A stretch of DNA of 64,000 nucleotides from Nocardioides speluncae (GCF_003121585.1 NZ_QEOO01000001.1:1-64000); one strand, 5' to 3'; counted from the stretch's first letter, positions 8,127 to 17,159 are shown. Notes: generated by a model not told the origin, from the sequence alone. Numbers and translations: made by a program.

Positions 8127-8999
8127 ATGGCCACGAGCACCGCCGAGCGGCTCCTCGACTCCTCCGAGCAGCTCTCCTACGACCCCGTCGTCGAGGTGGA
8201 CTGGGACACCCCGCTCGACAAGGACTTCCACGGCATGAGCCCCGAGTGGTGCTCGCTGTACGGCACGGCGTACTGGTCGGAGCTGACCGAGGAGCAGCGC
8301 AAGGAGCTCACCCGCCAGGAGGCCGCGTGCGTGGCCAGCACTGGCATCTGGTTCGAGATGATCCTGCAGCAGATGATGCTGCGCGACTTCTACGCCAAGG
8401 ATCCGACCGACGCCGGCTTCCAGTGGGCGCTCACCGAGATCGCCGACGAGTGCCGGCACTCGATCATGTTCGCCCGTGGAGCCGCCAAGCTCGGCGCCCC
8501 GGCGTACCGCCCGCATCGCTTCGTGGTCGAGCTCGGCCGCGCCTTCAAGTCGATCGCCTTCGGCGAGGCGGCGTACGCCGCGATCCTGGTCGCCGAGGAG
8601 GTCCTCGACGTGATGCAGCGCGACTGGATGCGCGACGAGCGGGTGGTGCCGTTCGTGCGCACCATCAACAACATCCACGTCGTCGAGGAGTCGCGGCACA
8701 TGAAGTTCGCCCGCGAGGAGGTCCGCCAGCACCTCGCAGGCGCCGGCTGGGTACGCCGTCAGATCAGCGCGCTGGTCGTCTCGATCGCGTCGTTCTTCAT
8801 CGTCAGCAGCATGTTCAGCAAGCAGGTCTACAAGCACGCCGGCCTGGACGTGAGGCGGGCGACGCGGGAGGCCAGGGCGAACCAGCACCACAAGTCGACG
8901 ATGCGGTCCAGCTGTGCCGGGCTGATGGAGTTCCTCGGCTCGGTCGGACTGCTCACCAGGCCGGCGCGGTTCTTCTACCAACGCACCAACCTGCTCTGA
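8127..8999 (+). CDS. AurF-type di-iron oxygenase
   Basis: A 290-residue protein of the p-aminobenzoate N-oxygenase (AurF, PF11583) type. Two carboxylate-bridged di-iron motifs are visible, ECRH near residue 108 and ESRH near 186, with helix Glu residues (RQEAACVAS, IWFEMILQQ) before them. The ATG at 8127 has GAGAGG upstream. An alternative ATG at 8094 would add 11 residues and lies against the operator repeats. The stop codon overlaps the start of the ferredoxin-reductase gene, which probably supplies its electrons. The substrate is unknown. Confidence 0.8.
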   Translation: MATSTAERLLDSSEQLSYDPVVEVDWDTPLDKDFHGMSPEWCSLYGTAYWSELTEEQRKELTRQEAACVASTGIWFEMILQQMMLRDFYAKDPTDAGFQWALTEIADECRHSIMFARGAAKLGAPAYRPHRFVVELGRAFKSIAFGEAAYAAILVAEEVLDVMQRDWMRDERVVPFVRTINNIHVVEESRHMKFAREEVRQHLAGAGWVRRQISALVVSIASFFIVSSMFSKQVYKHAGLDVRRATREARANQHHKSTMRSSCAGLMEFLGSVGLLTRPARFFYQRTNLL

Positions 9000-10501
9000 T
9001 GGCCTTCGCGATCACCCAGACCTGCTGCAGTGACGCCACATGCGTGTCGGTCTGCCCGGTCAACTGCATCCACCCGACGCCGGAGGAGCGGGCGTTCGGC
9101 TCCACCGAGATGCTGTACGTCGACCCGAAGTCCTGCATCGACTGCGGCGCCTGCGCCGACGCCTGCCCGGTGGACGCGATCTTCCCGGTCGAGTCTCTGA
9201 TGGGTCCGATGAAGGAGTACGCCGAGATCAACGCGGCCTACTTTGAGCAGGTCGACCCGACGCCGGTCACGGAACCGGCGCCGCTGTTCCACGAGTGGGA
9301 GGCGCCGACCTTCGACCGAGTGCTGCCCTCGGACTTCAAGGCGCTGCGGGTCGCGATCGTCGGCACCGGTCCCGCCGCGATGTACGCCGCGGAGGACCTG
9401 CTGCTGAACACCCCCGCCGAGGTCACGCTGGTCGAGCGACTGGACGTCCCCGGCGGCCTGGTGAAGTGGGGTGTCGCGCCGGACCACCCGTCGACCAAGA
9501 AGGTCGGCGAGTCCTTCGCCCGGCTGCTCGACCACCCGCGCTCCCGGCTGCACACCGGCGTCGAGGTCGGTCGCAACCTCAGCCATGAGGAGCTGGCCGC
9601 CCACCACGACGCGGTCATCTACGCCGTCGGCGCCTCGACCGACAGGCGGCTCGGGATCGAAGGCGAGGACCTCGTCGGCAGCGTCGCCGCGACCCGGTTC
9701 GTGGCCTGGTACAACGGCCACCCCGACCTCGCTCCCGACGCCTTCGAGCTCTCCGCCGAGCGGGTGGTCGTGGTCGGCAACGGCAACGTCGCGGTCGACG
9801 TGGCCCGGATCCTCGCCGCCGACCCCGCCACTCTCGAGGGCACCTCGATCGCGCCGCACGCGCTCGAGGCGCTGCGCGCCAGCAAGGTGCGCGAGGTGGT
9901 GCTGCTCGGCCGCCGCGGCCCGGACTGCGCGGCGTATACGACCTCGGAGCTGCGCGCGCTCAAGCACCTCGACGGCGTCGACCTGGTCGTCGATGATCAT
10001 GACCCGGCGGTCGGTGGCACCATCGATGCCGCCTTCCGCGGCGATAAGGCTGCCGTCCTGCAAGGCGTACGACGCGAGCGGATCGAGTACGACGCCGCGC
10101 CACCGCCCGGCCGCCGGATCGTGCTCCGCTTCAACTCCGCCCCCGAGGCGATCGCGGGTGACCAGGAGGTCCGCGCGGTCCAGGTCAGCGGTGGTCAGGA
10201 GCTCCCGGCGGGCCTGGTGATCCGGGCCATCGGCTACCGCGGCCGGCCCGTCGCCGACCTGCCGTTCGACGAGGCCACCGGTACCGTCCCGCACGACGCC
10301 GGCCGGGTGCACGGCTGCGACGCGACGTACGTCGTCGGCTGGATCAAGCGCGGCCCGTCCGGCGGGATCGGGGCCAACCGCGGCTGCGCCGAGGAGACCG
10401 TCGGCACCCTGCTCGCCGACGCCGTGGCCGGGCGGCTGCCGGCGCCCAGTGGCAGCCCGCGCTCGTTCCGCCGGCTGGCCCGACGCGCGAGCCGCACTTA
10501 G
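8999..10501 (+). CDS. Ferredoxin/ferredoxin-NADP+ reductase fusion, FprB-like
   Basis: A 500-residue two-domain protein. Residues 1-75 form a bacterial ferredoxin with cysteines in TCCSDATCVSVCPVNC and SCIDCGACADACP, enough for two Fe-S clusters. The rest is an adrenodoxin-reductase-like FAD/NADP enzyme: FAD motif GTGPAAMYAAEDLL near 120, NADP motif GNGNVAVDVARIL near 260 and KRGPSGGIGANRG near the C terminus. Mycobacterial FprB has the same architecture. Its ATG shares a base with the oxygenase stop codon, so the pair is a coupled operon. It may also serve the nearby P450. Confidence 0.88.
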   Translation: MAFAITQTCCSDATCVSVCPVNCIHPTPEERAFGSTEMLYVDPKSCIDCGACADACPVDAIFPVESLMGPMKEYAEINAAYFEQVDPTPVTEPAPLFHEWEAPTFDRVLPSDFKALRVAIVGTGPAAMYAAEDLLLNTPAEVTLVERLDVPGGLVKWGVAPDHPSTKKVGESFARLLDHPRSRLHTGVEVGRNLSHEELAAHHDAVIYAVGASTDRRLGIEGEDLVGSVAATRFVAWYNGHPDLAPDAFELSAERVVVVGNGNVAVDVARILAADPATLEGTSIAPHALEALRASKVREVVLLGRRGPDCAAYTTSELRALKHLDGVDLVVDDHDPAVGGTIDAAFRGDKAAVLQGVRRERIEYDAAPPPGRRIVLRFNSAPEAIAGDQEVRAVQVSGGQELPAGLVIRAIGYRGRPVADLPFDEATGTVPHDAGRVHGCDATYVVGWIKRGPSGGIGANRGCAEETVGTLLADAVAGRLPAPSGSPRSFRRLARRASRT

Positions 10502-11112
10502 GAGAGCAGCTTCTCCAGGTCCACCGGTATCGCGTCGGTCGGCAGCGAGATCAGGGCGGAGACCAGCGCCTTCACGCAGAGCTCGCGGACCTCCTCGCGC
10601 GGAACGTCGGGCTGGTCGAGCCACTCCAGGCAGGCGGTCCGGTTGAACATCTGCCAGGCCCGGATCGTGATCACCAGCAGCGCGCTCGGCGTACCCGACG
10701 GCACCAGCACGGCAAGGATCCGCTCCTCCTGGGCGTGCTGGTTGCGCTCGATCAGGTCGAGCACGTGCTGGTCGCCCCCGACGGCCGCGCGCATGATCGC
10801 GCGCATGCCGTGCTGGTCCTGCTGGAAGTGCCGCAGGTAGGCGTCGATGCCGTGCCTGAGCTGCTCGATCGGGGTCAGGGCCGGATCGGGTGCAGTGGCC
10901 GCAAGCATCGAGTCCAGCGCCCGCTCCACCAGTGAGGCGAAGAAGACCCGCTTGGTCGGGAAGTAGTGGTACAGCAGCCCGCGGGAAACGCCGGCCATCT
11001 CGGCCACCCGCTCGATGTGCACCTGCTCGTAGGGCTCGTCCGCGAACAGCTCCGCCCCGAGATCGAGCAGCTGTCCGCGCCGCTGGTCGGGAGAGAGGCG
11101 GGTACGGGCCAT
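10498..11112 (-). CDS. TetR family transcriptional regulator
   Basis: A 204-residue TetR protein with recognition region VAEMAGVSRGLLYHYFPTKRVFF (about residues 35-57). The ATG at 11112 (MARTRLSPDQRR) is chosen because TetR proteins commonly start this close to the HTH; upstream in-frame ATGs at 11121 and 11133 remain possible. It is divergent from the P450 gene with a 7-bp-arm inverted repeat between them. Its stop overlaps the stop of the FprB-like gene by 3 bp. It probably controls the P450 and itself. Confidence 0.85.
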   Translation of the reverse strand: MARTRLSPDQRRGQLLDLGAELFADEPYEQVHIERVAEMAGVSRGLLYHYFPTKRVFFASLVERALDSMLAATAPDPALTPIEQLRHGIDAYLRHFQQDQHGMRAIMRAAVGGDQHVLDLIERNQHAQEERILAVLVPSGTPSALLVITIRAWQMFNRTACLEWLDQPDVPREEVRELCVKALVSALISLPTDAIPVDLEKLLS

Positions 11113-11135
11113 GGGCGGCATGCTACTTGACATTG

Positions 11136-11164
11136 GTTCAGTAGGTGGAGCAGGCTAACTGAAC
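11136..11164. promoter_or_regulatory. Inverted repeat between the TetR and P450 genes
   Basis: GTTCAGT (11136-11142) and ACTGAAC (11158-11164) are perfect 7-bp arms, 22 bp apart start to start. This equals two helical turns and suits a pair of TetR dimers or one extended site. It lies in the divergent promoter region. Confidence 0.5.
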
Positions 11165-11200
11165 TGACTTCTAGTAAGAGCCCAGCCACGAGGAGCGACG

Positions 11201-12664
11201 ATGGCCAACACCTGGTCGGGGCAGCGACTGCCGACCCCCGAGGGCCGGCGCCCGGTCTTCGGCCATGTGTTCCAGCTCGACCGCCGGGCGGTCGTGCAGA
11301 GCATCCTGCGCCTCACCGAGGGCCTGGGACCACTGGTCGAGATCGACATCCTCGGCCAGCGCTTCGTCTTCGTCACCGGCGCCGAGCTCGCCCGCGAGTT
11401 CAACGACGAGACCAGGTTCCGCAAGTCGCTGCCGCCCGGGATCCTGGCCCTCCGCTCGTTCGCCGGCGACGGCCTGTTCACGGCGTACTCCGACGAGCCC
11501 AACTGGCAACTGGCCCACGACCTGCTCGCGCCGGCGTTCACCAAGGCCGCGATGCAGAGCTACCACCCGGTGATGCTGGGAGCCGCGTCGGAGCTGATCG
11601 ACAAGTGGGACCGCGCGCCCGGTCCGGTCGACGTCACCGCCGACATGACCCGGCTGACGCTGGAGACCATCGGCCGGACCTCGTTCGGCCAAGATTTCGG
11701 CTCGTTCGAGCGCGACGAGCAGCACCCGATGGTCGGCGCCATGCTGGCCGCGCTGACCACCGGCCAGCGGATGGCCGGCACCACGGCGCTGCCCGGCGTC
11801 GGTCGCCTGCTCCGCCGTCGGCTCGAGCGGAAGGTGGCCGACCAGATCGGGTACGCCGAGCGGTTCGTCGACGACGTCATCGCGCGGCGGCGGGCGGCCG
11901 GTGACGCGCACCGGCACGACCTGCTCGGCATCATGCTGGACGACGCCCACCCGGAGACCGGGGAGCGGCTGAGCGACGTGAACATCCGCTACCAGGTGCT
12001 GACCTTCCTGGTGGCCGGCCACGAGACCACCTCGGGCGCGCTGTCGTTCGCGCTCTACTACCTCTCGCGCAACCCCGAGGTGCTGCGGAAGGCACAGGCG
12101 GAGACCGACGCGATCCTCGGCAGTGACCCGGACGCCGAGCCGACATACGACCAGGTCGCGCGCTTCCGTTACCTGCGCAAGGTCCTCGACGAGGCGCTGC
12201 GGCTGTGGCCGACCGCGCCGGGCTACGGTCGCGGACCCCGCGAGACCACTGTGCTCAGCACCGGGCACACGATGACGCCCGAGGACACCGCGATCATGAT
12301 GCTGCCAGCTGTCCACCGGGACCCCGAGGTGTGGGGTCCGACCGCGGACCAGTTCGACCCGGAGCGGCCGCGGCCCAAGCTCGGCGGGGCGTCGAACCGG
12401 CCGTTCGGCACCGGGGAGCGCGCCTGCATCGGCCGCCAGTTCGCGCTGCACGAGGCGGTGCTGGTGCTGGCCCGGCTGCTGCACCGCTACGACCTCGCCG
12501 GCGACCCGTCGTACCGGCTCAAGGTCAGCGAGCGGCTGACGCTGGTGCCGAAGGGGTTCGAGCTCACCGTGACCCGGCGTACGCCGGGAGCCGCCGAGGC
12601 CCCGATCGAGGCCGAGGACGAGGCGCCCGCGGTGTGCCCCTTCACCGGGCAGCCGGCGAGCTGA
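11201..12664 (+). CDS. Cytochrome P450, CYP102 (BM3)-like heme domain without reductase
   Basis: A 487-residue P450. I-helix AGHETTSGALSFALYYLS, K-helix EALRLWPTAPGYG and heme loop FGTGERACIGRQFALHEA (heme Cys409) closely follow Bacillus P450 BM3, a fatty-acid hydroxylase. The protein stops at about the end of the heme domain, with no FMN/FAD reductase, so it needs external partners; the FprB-like fusion 0.7 kb away is a candidate. The tail ends CPFTGQPAS. GAGGAG lies before the ATG. Fatty-acid subterminal hydroxylation is the likely reaction by family. Confidence 0.9.
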   Translation: MANTWSGQRLPTPEGRRPVFGHVFQLDRRAVVQSILRLTEGLGPLVEIDILGQRFVFVTGAELAREFNDETRFRKSLPPGILALRSFAGDGLFTAYSDEPNWQLAHDLLAPAFTKAAMQSYHPVMLGAASELIDKWDRAPGPVDVTADMTRLTLETIGRTSFGQDFGSFERDEQHPMVGAMLAALTTGQRMAGTTALPGVGRLLRRRLERKVADQIGYAERFVDDVIARRRAAGDAHRHDLLGIMLDDAHPETGERLSDVNIRYQVLTFLVAGHETTSGALSFALYYLSRNPEVLRKAQAETDAILGSDPDAEPTYDQVARFRYLRKVLDEALRLWPTAPGYGRGPRETTVLSTGHTMTPEDTAIMMLPAVHRDPEVWGPTADQFDPERPRPKLGGASNRPFGTGERACIGRQFALHEAVLVLARLLHRYDLAGDPSYRLKVSERLTLVPKGFELTVTRRTPGAAEAPIEAEDEAPAVCPFTGQPAS

Positions 12665-13505
12665 CCTCCGCGTCGGTCCAGAACCTCAGCAGGATCTCGG
12701 CGGTCTGCTCGGGCGCCTGCTCGGGAATCCAGTGGCTGACCCCGGGCAGCTCGTGGAACGAGTACGGCGCGTCGACGTACCGCTCGGTCAGCTCGCAGCC
12801 GCGGCGCCCGAGCGCGGCGTCGGCGTCGCTCCAGATCAGCGTGGTCGGGACGGTCACCTTGAGCCGCAGGTCGCTGGGGCTGGCGAACGGCATCGCCCGG
12901 TACCAGTTGAGCGCCCCGGTGAGCGCGCCGGTGTCGAGCACCTCGGCGTGGACCCGGTCCAGGCCCGCCCGGTCGAGCCCGGTCTTGGCGAGCAGCCGGT
13001 CGCTGCGGCCGCCGCGCTGGCGCAGCAGCCGCTCCGGCAGCCGCGGCGGCTGGAAGGCGAGGAAGTACCACGAGCGGCGGGCCTGGTCGCTGCTGAGCAT
13101 CGACCTCATGAACGCGCCCGGGTGGGCGACGGAGAGCGCTGCCATGCTGCGCAGCCGCTCCGGGTGCCGCGCGGCGTACGCCCAGGCGACCGCGGCACCC
13201 CAGTCGTGGCCGACCAGGTGCACCGGGCCGGCGTCGAGGCGCCGGATCAGCGCGTCGACGTCGCCGACCAGCTTCGAGGACCGGTACGCTGTCCGGCCGC
13301 GCGGCCTGGCACCGGGCGAGTAGCCGCGCTGGGTGGGTGCGATCGTGCGGTAGCCGGCCTCGTGCAGCAGCGGCGACAGCTGGTCCCACTCCGCCGCCGT
13401 CTGCGGGAAGCCGTGCAGCAGCACCACCGCCTCACCGTCGATCGGACCGGTGTCGGTGACGTCGAACTCGAGGCCGTCGTGGCTATAAGACATCAGTCGT
13501 GTCAT
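12642..13505 (-). CDS. Alpha/beta hydrolase, epoxide hydrolase/dehalogenase-like
   Basis: A 287-residue alpha/beta hydrolase. It has the oxyanion-hole HGFP (HGFPQTAAEWDQL), nucleophile elbow GHDWGAAVAW with Asp as nucleophile, an acid in WSDADAAL and the His in GVSHWIPEQ. An Asp nucleophile with HGFP suggests epoxide hydrolysis or haloacetate dehalogenation rather than esterase activity. The start at 13505 (MTRLMSYSHDG) fits the domain; an ATG at 13493 is also possible. It is convergent with the P450 gene, overlapping it by 23 bp. An epoxide hydrolase would suit a P450 neighbour. Confidence 0.85.
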   Translation of the reverse strand: MTRLMSYSHDGLEFDVTDTGPIDGEAVVLLHGFPQTAAEWDQLSPLLHEAGYRTIAPTQRGYSPGARPRGRTAYRSSKLVGDVDALIRRLDAGPVHLVGHDWGAAVAWAYAARHPERLRSMAALSVAHPGAFMRSMLSSDQARRSWYFLAFQPPRLPERLLRQRGGRSDRLLAKTGLDRAGLDRVHAEVLDTGALTGALNWYRAMPFASPSDLRLKVTVPTTLIWSDADAALGRRGCELTERYVDAPYSFHELPGVSHWIPEQAPEQTAEILLRFWTDAEVSSPAAR

Positions 13506-13557
13506 ATATCCACGGTAGAGGGCGGCAGCGCTCCCGGGCGTCCTACCCAGGGCGGAT

Positions 13558-13574
13558 TTCCGGCGTGTCCGGAA
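13558..13574. promoter_or_regulatory. Inverted repeat in the hydrolase/PPOX divergent region
   Basis: TTCCGG-CGTGT-CCGGAA has perfect 6-bp arms between the divergent hydrolase (13505) and PPOX (13604) genes. It may be an operator, but the arms are short and GC-rich sequence gives such repeats by chance. Confidence 0.25.
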
Positions 13575-13603
13575 TAGCCGTCCCGGCCCGGCGTTCCTCT
13601 CAT

Positions 13604-14017
13604 GTGACCAGTACCCAGAAGACACCGGTGCCCCTGACCGAGGAAGCCCGCCGCCTGCTCGACGGGAAGAACTTCGCCACCGTGGCCACCATCGGCCGCG
13701 ACGGCTCGCCTCAGACCTCGGTGGTCTGGATCGGCCGCGACGGCGACGACGTCGTGTTCTCCAGCCGCGAGGACCGGCAGAAGGTGCGCAACCTGGCTCG
13801 CGACCCGCGGATCAGCGTCTCCCTCTTCGACGCCGAGAACCCCTATCGGGCGGTCGACATCCGCGGCACCGCCGAGCTGGTGCCGGACCCCGACCGGGCA
13901 CTCGGTCAGCGGCTGTCGCAGAAGTACCTCGGCGAGGACCCGCCGCCCGAGCCCCCGGAGGTACGCCGGGTGATCGTGCGGGTGACTCCCGACAAGGTCA
14001 CCGGCTTCCGCGCCTGA
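13604..14017 (+). CDS. PPOX-class F420/FMN-dependent protein (TIGR03618-like)
   Basis: A 137-residue split-barrel flavin/F420-binding protein. Features are LLDGKNFATVATIGRDGSPQ, SVVWIGRDGDDVVFSS and the RxxNLARDPRISVSLFD segment of the pyridoxamine 5'-phosphate oxidase fold. GTG at 13604 is taken as the start because the frame upstream of it is low-complexity and lies in the divergent promoter region. Family members reduce or bind F420/FMN-linked substrates; the substrate here is not readable. Confidence 0.8.
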   Translation: MTSTQKTPVPLTEEARRLLDGKNFATVATIGRDGSPQTSVVWIGRDGDDVVFSSREDRQKVRNLARDPRISVSLFDAENPYRAVDIRGTAELVPDPDRALGQRLSQKYLGEDPPPEPPEVRRVIVRVTPDKVTGFRA

Positions 14018-14034
14018 CCAACGCCGGACTGGAA

Positions 14035-14106
14035 GGGCGAAATGAGCACTGGGAGGGCGATATTTCGCCCTCCCAGTGCCGGTTTCCCCGGCCAGCCGGG
14101 GAAACC
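14035..14106. terminator. Two tandem hairpins between convergent PPOX and MmpL genes
   Basis: Hairpin 1 has perfect 15-bp arms (14046-14060 and 14065-14079) with loop TATT. Hairpin 2 has perfect 12-bp arms (14081-14092 and 14095-14106). An alternative 9-bp helix pairs GGGCGAAAT (14035-14043) with ATTTCGCCC (14062-14070), excluding hairpin 1. It is probably a bidirectional terminator. Confidence 0.75.
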
Positions 14107-14117
14107 TCCCCGTTAGC

Positions 14118-16448
14118 TCAGACCTTGATCAGACGCGGGTCCTCGTCATCGTCCGGGTCGCCGACCTTCTGCTGCTGCAGGTGCGGCCGGTGCAGGTTCT
14201 CACCTTCGACGTCGACGTTCGGCAGGATCCGGTCCAGCCACGTCGGCAGCCACCAGGCCTTCTCGCCCATCAGGTACATCAGCGCCGGGATCAGCGCCAT
14301 CCGCACCACGAAGGCGTCGAAGAAGACCGCGATGGCGAGCGCGAAGCCCATCGACTTGCCGACCGGGTCGTCGGTCAGCATGAACGCGGCGAACACCGAG
14401 ATCATGATGACGGCCGCGGCCGAGACCACCCGGGCGCTGTTGCGGAAGCCGTCGATGACCGCGTCGCGGGTGGACATGCCGTGGACGTGCGCCTCCCGCA
14501 TCCGGGTCACCAGGAACACCTGGTAGTCCATCGCGAGGCCGAACACGAGCCCGATCAGGATGATCGGCATGAAGCTCACGATCGGCTGGCCGTCCATGAA
14601 GCCGAACGTGCCCTCCTGGAAGATCGCGACCGTCGCGCCCAGCGTCGCGAGCACCGACAGCAGGAAGCCGAGGGTTGCGGTCAGCGGGACCAGGATCGAG
14701 CGGAACACGAGCATCAGCAGCAGGAACGCCAGCCCGATGACCACCGCGAGGTAGAGCGGCAGCGCGTCGGCCAGCCGCTCCGACACGTCGACGGTGATCG
14801 GGGTCAGGCCGGTCACGCCGGTCGTGGTCCCGGTCTCCGCCTCGATGGCGTCCTGGCCGTCGCGCAGCTCGGCGAGCAGGTCCTCGGTCGCGACCTCGTC
14901 CGGCCCGGTCTCGGGCGTGATCATCACCAGCGCGCCGGTCTCGTCCTCGTTCATGCCGCCGACCTGGGCGTTGGCGACACCGTCGTGGCTGCCGACCCAC
15001 GCGACGTACTCGCCGATGGCCTTGCCGCGGTTGGTGTCCGACACCTCCCGAGCGTCGACGACGGCCAGCATCGGGCCCTCGCGGCCCGGGCCGAAGCCCT
15101 CGGTCATCAGGTCCGACGCCTTGCGGGCAGTGGTGTCGGGCGACGCGGTGCTGTCGGTCGGGAAGGCCAGGTGCAGGTCCTTCATGGGTACGGCGAGCGC
15201 GCCAAGCCCGACAACCACCAGCAGCACCACGGCAAGCGGCGCCCGGCCGACCAGCCGCGCCCAGCGGACGCCGTTGTTCACGATCCGGCCGTCGGCCTCA
15301 CGCTTCGGACGGTACTTGCGGAACCGGCCACCGAACGCCTTCGACTTGAGCAGGCCGAGCAGCGCCGGCAGCAGGGTCAGCGCGACGAGTACGGCGATCA
15401 GCACGGTCGCGGCGGCCGCGAAGCCCATCGCGGTGAGGAACGGCATCCGGACCACGGCCAGCGCGGAGAGCGCGATCAGCACGGTCAGGCCGGCGAAGAC
15501 CACGGCGGAGCCCGCCGTACCGACCGCGATGCCGGCAGCCTCCTCTCGATCATCGGTGTGCTCGAGCTCGGCTCGGTAGCGGGCCAGGATGAACAGCGCG
15601 TAGTCGATGCCGACCGCGAGACCGACCATCGAGGCCAGGATCGTGGTCGACGAGCTGACGTTGGTAAACGCGGTCATCGCGGTGACACCGGTGAGCCCGA
15701 GCCCGACGCCCCACATCGCGGTCACGATCGGGATACCGGCGCTGACGGCCGCGCCGAAGGTCAGCAGCAGCACGACCAGGGCGAAGCCGATGCCGATCAG
15801 CTCGGACTCGCCGCCCGGCGGCTCCTGGTTGGTCATGCCGGCGCCGTTGGCCTCGATCTGGAGCCCGTCGGTGCGGTGCTCGTCCATGATCTCGACGATC
15901 GCCTCGCGGGTCTCCGGCTTGACGTCCATCACCGTCTTGACGTCGAACTCCCAGGTGATGGTGCCGATCCGGCCGTCCTCGGACAGCGGCGACAGGGCGT
16001 CGGCGTTGGACTGCGCGACGTCGGCCGGCGTGCCCTGCTCGTTGGCCATGTCCAGGATCTGCTTCTCCTGGGTGGGTGCCGCGGCGACCGGGTTGAGCAG
16101 CGGACGCTCGGGGTCGCTCGGCATCTGCGGCGCGTTGTTCAGGTCCGCGATCAGCGCGTCGACGGCCTTGGCGTACGTCGGCTCCGAGAGCGTGTGGCCC
16201 TTGGGTGCGGCGACGACGAGGTTGACGTTGGCCTCGTCGAAGGCGTCCTTCGAGTTCGGGAACAGCTCGGACTGGAGGTCGGCCGCTTCCTGCGACGGGA
16301 TGCCCGGCACGGAGAAGTCGTCCGACAGGGGCTTGGACATGGTGCCCGCGACGGTGGCGACGCTGGCGAACAGCACGAACCACGCCGCGAGGAAGATCGG
16401 CCACCGGCGGTAGGCGGTCTTGCCAAGCCGGTAGAGCAGGGTTGCCAT
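14118..16448 (-). CDS. MMPL/RND family transporter
   Basis: A 776-residue integral membrane protein with the RND two-fold layout: TM1, an extracytoplasmic domain (about residues 45-180), TM2-6 with VGLAVGIDYALFILARYR, a cytoplasmic link, TM7, a second outer domain, and TM8-12 with FGLAMDYQVFLVTRMRE. Actinobacterial MmpL proteins export lipids, siderophores or drugs using proton motive force. AGGAG lies upstream. It is the second gene of a minus-strand unit after a TetR gene whose operator is clear, so the exporter is probably de-repressed by its substrate. Confidence 0.92.
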   Translation of the reverse strand: MATLLYRLGKTAYRRWPIFLAAWFVLFASVATVAGTMSKPLSDDFSVPGIPSQEAADLQSELFPNSKDAFDEANVNLVVAAPKGHTLSEPTYAKAVDALIADLNNAPQMPSDPERPLLNPVAAAPTQEKQILDMANEQGTPADVAQSNADALSPLSEDGRIGTITWEFDVKTVMDVKPETREAIVEIMDEHRTDGLQIEANGAGMTNQEPPGGESELIGIGFALVVLLLTFGAAVSAGIPIVTAMWGVGLGLTGVTAMTAFTNVSSSTTILASMVGLAVGIDYALFILARYRAELEHTDDREEAAGIAVGTAGSAVVFAGLTVLIALSALAVVRMPFLTAMGFAAAATVLIAVLVALTLLPALLGLLKSKAFGGRFRKYRPKREADGRIVNNGVRWARLVGRAPLAVVLLVVVGLGALAVPMKDLHLAFPTDSTASPDTTARKASDLMTEGFGPGREGPMLAVVDAREVSDTNRGKAIGEYVAWVGSHDGVANAQVGGMNEDETGALVMITPETGPDEVATEDLLAELRDGQDAIEAETGTTTGVTGLTPITVDVSERLADALPLYLAVVIGLAFLLLMLVFRSILVPLTATLGFLLSVLATLGATVAIFQEGTFGFMDGQPIVSFMPIILIGLVFGLAMDYQVFLVTRMREAHVHGMSTRDAVIDGFRNSARVVSAAAVIMISVFAAFMLTDDPVGKSMGFALAIAVFFDAFVVRMALIPALMYLMGEKAWWLPTWLDRILPNVDVEGENLHRPHLQQQKVGDPDDDEDPRLIKV

Positions 16449-16520
16449 GGTGTTTGGACTCCTGGTTGTGGGTGGGCCCGCGCCACGGTCGGCGGCGCGG
16501 AGTCTGGGTGGTGGAGGGGT

Positions 16521-17123
16521 CTACTGCGCCAGCAGCTCGCGCGCGATGCGCAGGTTGTCGGCGTACACCTCCGACAGCGGCCGGTCGTCGGCATCTGCCA
16601 CGTAGTGGTCGAGGGTGAGGTCGAACAGGGCCGCCAACATCCGGATGGCGACCCGGGCACGCGTCTCGTCGAACTTCGCACCCTCGCGGGTCCGGATCTC
16701 CTCGACGAACGCGTCGGTCATGTGGGTGAACCTCTCGTGGCAGGCGAGGAGCAGCCGCGGCGAGCTCATCAGCACTCGCTGCATCTGAGCCACCTCGTCG
16801 CGCGAGAGGTCCTTGGTGTCCAGCAGCTGCCCGGCGAGTACGCCGAGGTCGCTGATCAGGTCACCGTGGGGACCGCCGGCGTGGAACTCGGCCAGCAGGT
16901 CCGGATCGAGGTCGGGGTGTACGCCGAGAACGGCGTCGATCTTGCTGGGGAAGTAGTTGAACAGCGTCCGGCGAGAGACGCCCGCGCGCGCGGCGAGGTC
17001 GTCCATTGTGAAGCCCTCGAGCCCGTGGGTCTCGGTCAGCAGGCGCGCCGACGACGTGATCTGCTTCGTCGTCGCGTAGCGCTTGGCCTCCCGATGCCCG
17101 CATTCGAGTGCACTCTTTCCCAT
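16521..17123 (-). CDS. TetR family regulator of the MmpL exporter
   Basis: A 200-residue TetR protein with HTH LAARAGVSRRTLFNYFPSKID (about residues 32-52). The start MGKSALECGH at 17123 is chosen; a longer frame would run into the operator. The ATG directly abuts an 8-bp-arm palindrome (17124-17143), so autorepression is likely. The MmpL gene follows after 72 bp on the same strand. Confidence 0.88.
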   Translation of the reverse strand: MGKSALECGHREAKRYATTKQITSSARLLTETHGLEGFTMDDLAARAGVSRRTLFNYFPSKIDAVLGVHPDLDPDLLAEFHAGGPHGDLISDLGVLAGQLLDTKDLSRDEVAQMQRVLMSSPRLLLACHERFTHMTDAFVEEIRTREGAKFDETRARVAIRMLAALFDLTLDHYVADADDRPLSEVYADNLRIARELLAQ

Positions 17124-17159
17124 AGAGTGCAGTATTGCACTCTGGTGGTAACGAGTGCA
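17106..17159. promoter_or_regulatory. TetR operator cluster (GAGTGCA sites)
   Basis: The core palindrome is AGAGTGCA-GTAT-TGCACTCT (17124-17143), with perfect 8-bp arms. It is flanked by GAGTGCACTC at 17106-17115, inside the TetR start region, and a half-site GAGTGCA at 17153-17159. Three sites for one motif make this a confident operator for the adjacent TetR gene. Confidence 0.7.
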
